Source: Bosea sp. 685 | Lineage (GTDB): Bacteria > Pseudomonadota > Alphaproteobacteria > Rhizobiales > Beijerinckiaceae | Assembly (NCBI RefSeq): GCF_031884435.1 | Contig: NZ_CP134779.1 | Span: 4,092,001-4,156,000, forward strand | Reading direction: 5' to 3' | Length of the DNA stretch: 64,000 nucleotides | In this document: positions 62,334 to 64,000 of the stretch, one piece after another | How positions within the stretch are numbered: the first letter of the stretch is position 1 | How the letters are laid out: every line of letters begins with the position of its first letter | Position numbers and translations under genes: made by a program | The notes under the pieces: generated by a model | What the model was told of the DNA's origin: nothing | What the model saw: the letters and a program-made list of their open reading frames with translations, nothing else | The model's database searches: none

Positions 62334-63262
62334 TGGCAACCGCAACGAGGGTGATGGCACTAGCCGAGAAGCCTCGTGCTTCTGCCGTCGCGGCCGGTGA
62401 TTTGCTCGACGGCAGCGCCGCTGGACGCGTCGTGGTGGAGCGTTCAACCACCGTTTCGACAAGAGACCTCCTCTGCTTTGCGGGAGGGGTAGGCGCGGGC
62501 GACGATATTTATCTGGATGATGCCCGAGCTGGCGGAATTGTCGCCGCTCCCGGCTTCCACTGCGCGTTCGAGTGGCCGTGCATTTTGGCGGATGGCTATC
62601 TCGAAGCGCTAGGGATCGCCCGCGAGCGCCTGCTCCAGATCAAGCTCCACGCATTCCAGGACACCCGGTTTTTGGCTCCGATCCGACCGGATAGCGTCTA
62701 TAAGACGACACTCAGGATCGCGGAGATACGGCAGGTTCGTCCCGGTTGCCTCGTTGTCTCGGAGATGACGACAGCGAACGAAGCAACGGGCGAAATCGTC
62801 ACCAAGAGCTTTTATGGGTCAATCTTCCGAGGCGCACGGACGGATAATGAAGTCATCTCCCGTGACCTGCCTCCGCTGAGGGACGATGCCGGCATCAGCG
62901 AACCTTTATGGCATGTCGCGATACCGGTTTCTCGCGCCCTGCCGCAGGTTTACACGGCCTGCAGTGACATCTGGAATCCGATCCATACGGAGCGGCAGTT
63001 TGCATTGGGAGCCGGGCTTCCGGATATCATTCTGCACGGAACATGCACCTGGACCCTTGCGGGCTTGGCACTGCTGGGCCGGAACGGACGCAAACGACGA
63101 CTGACGCGTCTTGCTGGACGCTTTTCCTCGATCGTCCTGCCGGATCAAGACCTTGGCTTGTCTTCGCGGGTCGCCGGCCCCGGCATTGAGCATTTTGCCG
63201 TGCTGCGGTCGGACGGCGAAGTGGCTCTGTCTCACGGCATCATGGAGAGCGCCGAAGCCTAG
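62333..63262 (+). CDS. MaoC-like double-hotdog hydratase/dehydratase
   Basis: 309 residues from the ATG at 62333, sharing one base with the preceding stop (TGATG). The N-terminal half (FHCAFEWPCILADGYLEALG, LIKLHAFQDTRFLAPIRPDSVYKTTLRIAEIRQVRPG-type strand pattern) and the C-terminal half (SDIWNPIHTERQFALGAGLPDIILHGTCTWTLA) are two hotdog folds. NPIHTERQFALGAG is the hydratase-2 motif with the catalytic Asp replaced by Asn-Pro-Ile-His context. It probably hydrates an enoyl-CoA in the cluster's pathway. Coupled to the binding-protein gene. Confidence 0.82.
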   Translation: MATATRVMALAEKPRASAVAAGDLLDGSAAGRVVVERSTTVSTRDLLCFAGGVGAGDDIYLDDARAGGIVAAPGFHCAFEWPCILADGYLEALGIARERLLQIKLHAFQDTRFLAPIRPDSVYKTTLRIAEIRQVRPGCLVVSEMTTANEATGEIVTKSFYGSIFRGARTDNEVISRDLPPLRDDAGISEPLWHVAIPVSRALPQVYTACSDIWNPIHTERQFALGAGLPDIILHGTCTWTLAGLALLGRNGRKRRLTRLAGRFSSIVLPDQDLGLSSRVAGPGIEHFAVLRSDGEVALSHGIMESAEA

Positions 63263-63356
63263 TCGGCCCTCCGCCTAAAAAGTCTCTTCAACCTCATAAA
63301 TGCAGGCCGACCGCCAATTTCGACGCGGCGTGGCCTCCAAGTACTGGGAGGAAATA

Positions 63357-64000
63357 ATGGTTTCGCTGAGGGAAGCGGAAAGCAGCTTCAACTATGAGCG
63401 CGCGGCCGCTGAGGTGCTCGGTGGCAGGCTGGATTCCATGAATGCAGCGTTTGAATGCTGCGATCGGCACGACGCGCACAAGGTCGCTCTCGTCTGGGAG
63501 AGCGACACCGGCAAGTCCGAGGAATGGACCTTCGGCAAGCTTTCCCAACATTCGCAGCAACTGGCGAACGTGCTCAAGCAGCAGGGGGTTCAACCCGGCG
63601 ATTGTGTAGGCGGCCTTCTGCCTCGTATCCCGGAGCTGATCGTCACAATCCTCGCCACCTGGCGCGTCGGCGGCATCTACCAGCCCTTATTCACGGCATT
63701 CGGACCCAAGGCGATCGAACATCGTGTCACGACGGCGAAGACCCGCGTCGTTGTCACCACCCCCGCCGATAGAAGCAAGCTAGACGGTGTCTTTGAAGGC
63801 ACCGTCATTTCGACGGACGCCACCGCACCCAATGACATCGATTTCTGGTCGGAGATCAGGACCGCCTCAGAGCAGTTCGAAGCTGTGGCCCGCGACGGCG
63901 AAGATCCGTTCTTGATGATGTTCACGTCCGGAACGACCGGGCTCGCCAAGCCATTGATGGTTCCGAACAAAGCGATCATCGCATTTGCGGCATATCTGCG
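63357..64000 (+). CDS. AMP-forming acyl-CoA synthetase (acetyl/propionyl-CoA synthetase-like), partial
   Basis: The first 214 residues, cut by the window end, from an ATG at 63357 behind GGGAGGAAATA. WTFGKLSQHSQQLANVLKQQGVQPGDCVGGLLPRIPELIVTILATWRVGGIYQPLFTAFGPKAIEHR is the ANL N-terminal lobe. MMFTSGTTGLAKPLMV is the P-loop-like ATP motif (T-S-G-T-T-G). GIYQPLFTAFGPKAIEHR points to the acetyl-CoA-synthetase-like branch. It would activate the imported acid as its CoA ester for the MaoC-like enzyme. Confidence 0.9.
   Translation, partial: MVSLREAESSFNYERAAAEVLGGRLDSMNAAFECCDRHDAHKVALVWESDTGKSEEWTFGKLSQHSQQLANVLKQQGVQPGDCVGGLLPRIPELIVTILATWRVGGIYQPLFTAFGPKAIEHRVTTAKTRVVVTTPADRSKLDGVFEGTVISTDATAPNDIDFWSEIRTASEQFEAVARDGEDPFLMMFTSGTTGLAKPLMVPNKAIIAFAAYL

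Overview
The window looks like chromosomal DNA of a high-GC alphaproteobacterium of the order Hyphomicrobiales. A Bosea-like or related genus is my best guess, from remembered protein and repeat style rather than from any search. The reasons are the GC-rich codon use, the gene families (NadC, CobT and CobS of the rhizobial kind, TakP-like TRAP binding proteins, a PleC-like histidine kinase) and several families of palindromic intergenic repeats. No rRNA, tRNA, CRISPR array, prophage or replication origin was seen. I place 64 protein genes; the first and last are cut by the window ends.

Layout. 1-6 kb: a partial TctB permease, two secreted proteins, DUF971 with moaA, and an atypical SDR divergent from a LysR regulator. 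6.1-7.4 kb: an IS110-family element sitting inside a palindromic repeat, with a legible bridge-RNA candidate. 7.5-10.5 kb: an unrecognised three-gene membrane module. 10.5-16 kb: an MCP-PilZ-Cache chemoreceptor, a SolA-type amine oxidase and two exporters. 16.1-18.7 kb: TRAP permeases dctQ and dctM. 18.8-31.1 kb: amino-acid and polyamine metabolism and uptake (a HIBADH-family dehydrogenase, map, a polar amino-acid ABC importer without its ATPase, ornithine aminotransferase, a spermidine-synthase-like protein, an isochorismatase-like hydrolase with a TetR regulator, and a ureohydrolase with an Lrp regulator). 31.4-34.1 kb: two tandem TakP-like TRAP binding proteins. 34.5-37.3 kb: small secreted proteins, a UDG-family protein and a GST. 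37.8-44.8 kb: an operon of a MarR regulator, nadC, a PhnN/AMP-phosphorylase fusion and a complete NitT/TauT-type ABC importer. 45.5-46.5 kb: a TacAT-type toxin-antitoxin pair. 46.5-54.9 kb: a nuclease, a histidine kinase, ilvD, a LysR regulator, and cobT/cobS. 55-60 kb: a GNAT protein, a TSUP exporter, an SMP-30 protein, a doubled DUF1428 protein and an ArsR/SRPBCC pair. 60.2-64 kb: the start of a CoA-linked catabolic cluster (TetR, ABC binding protein, MaoC-like hydratase, acyl-CoA synthetase).

The most interesting unit is the 37.8-44.8 kb operon. One polypeptide carries a PhnN-type ribose-1,5-bisphosphate kinase followed by an AMP-phosphorylase-type domain, so nucleotide phosphorolysis would feed straight into PRPP. 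It follows nadC, which consumes PRPP, and is led by a MarR regulator resembling nicotinate regulators. I propose a PRPP-recycling route, for example quinolinate to nicotinate, fed by the ABC importer. The second is the IS110 element: its 5' non-coding end can be read as a bridge RNA whose guide segments match both the reconstructed target repeat and the element's own ends.
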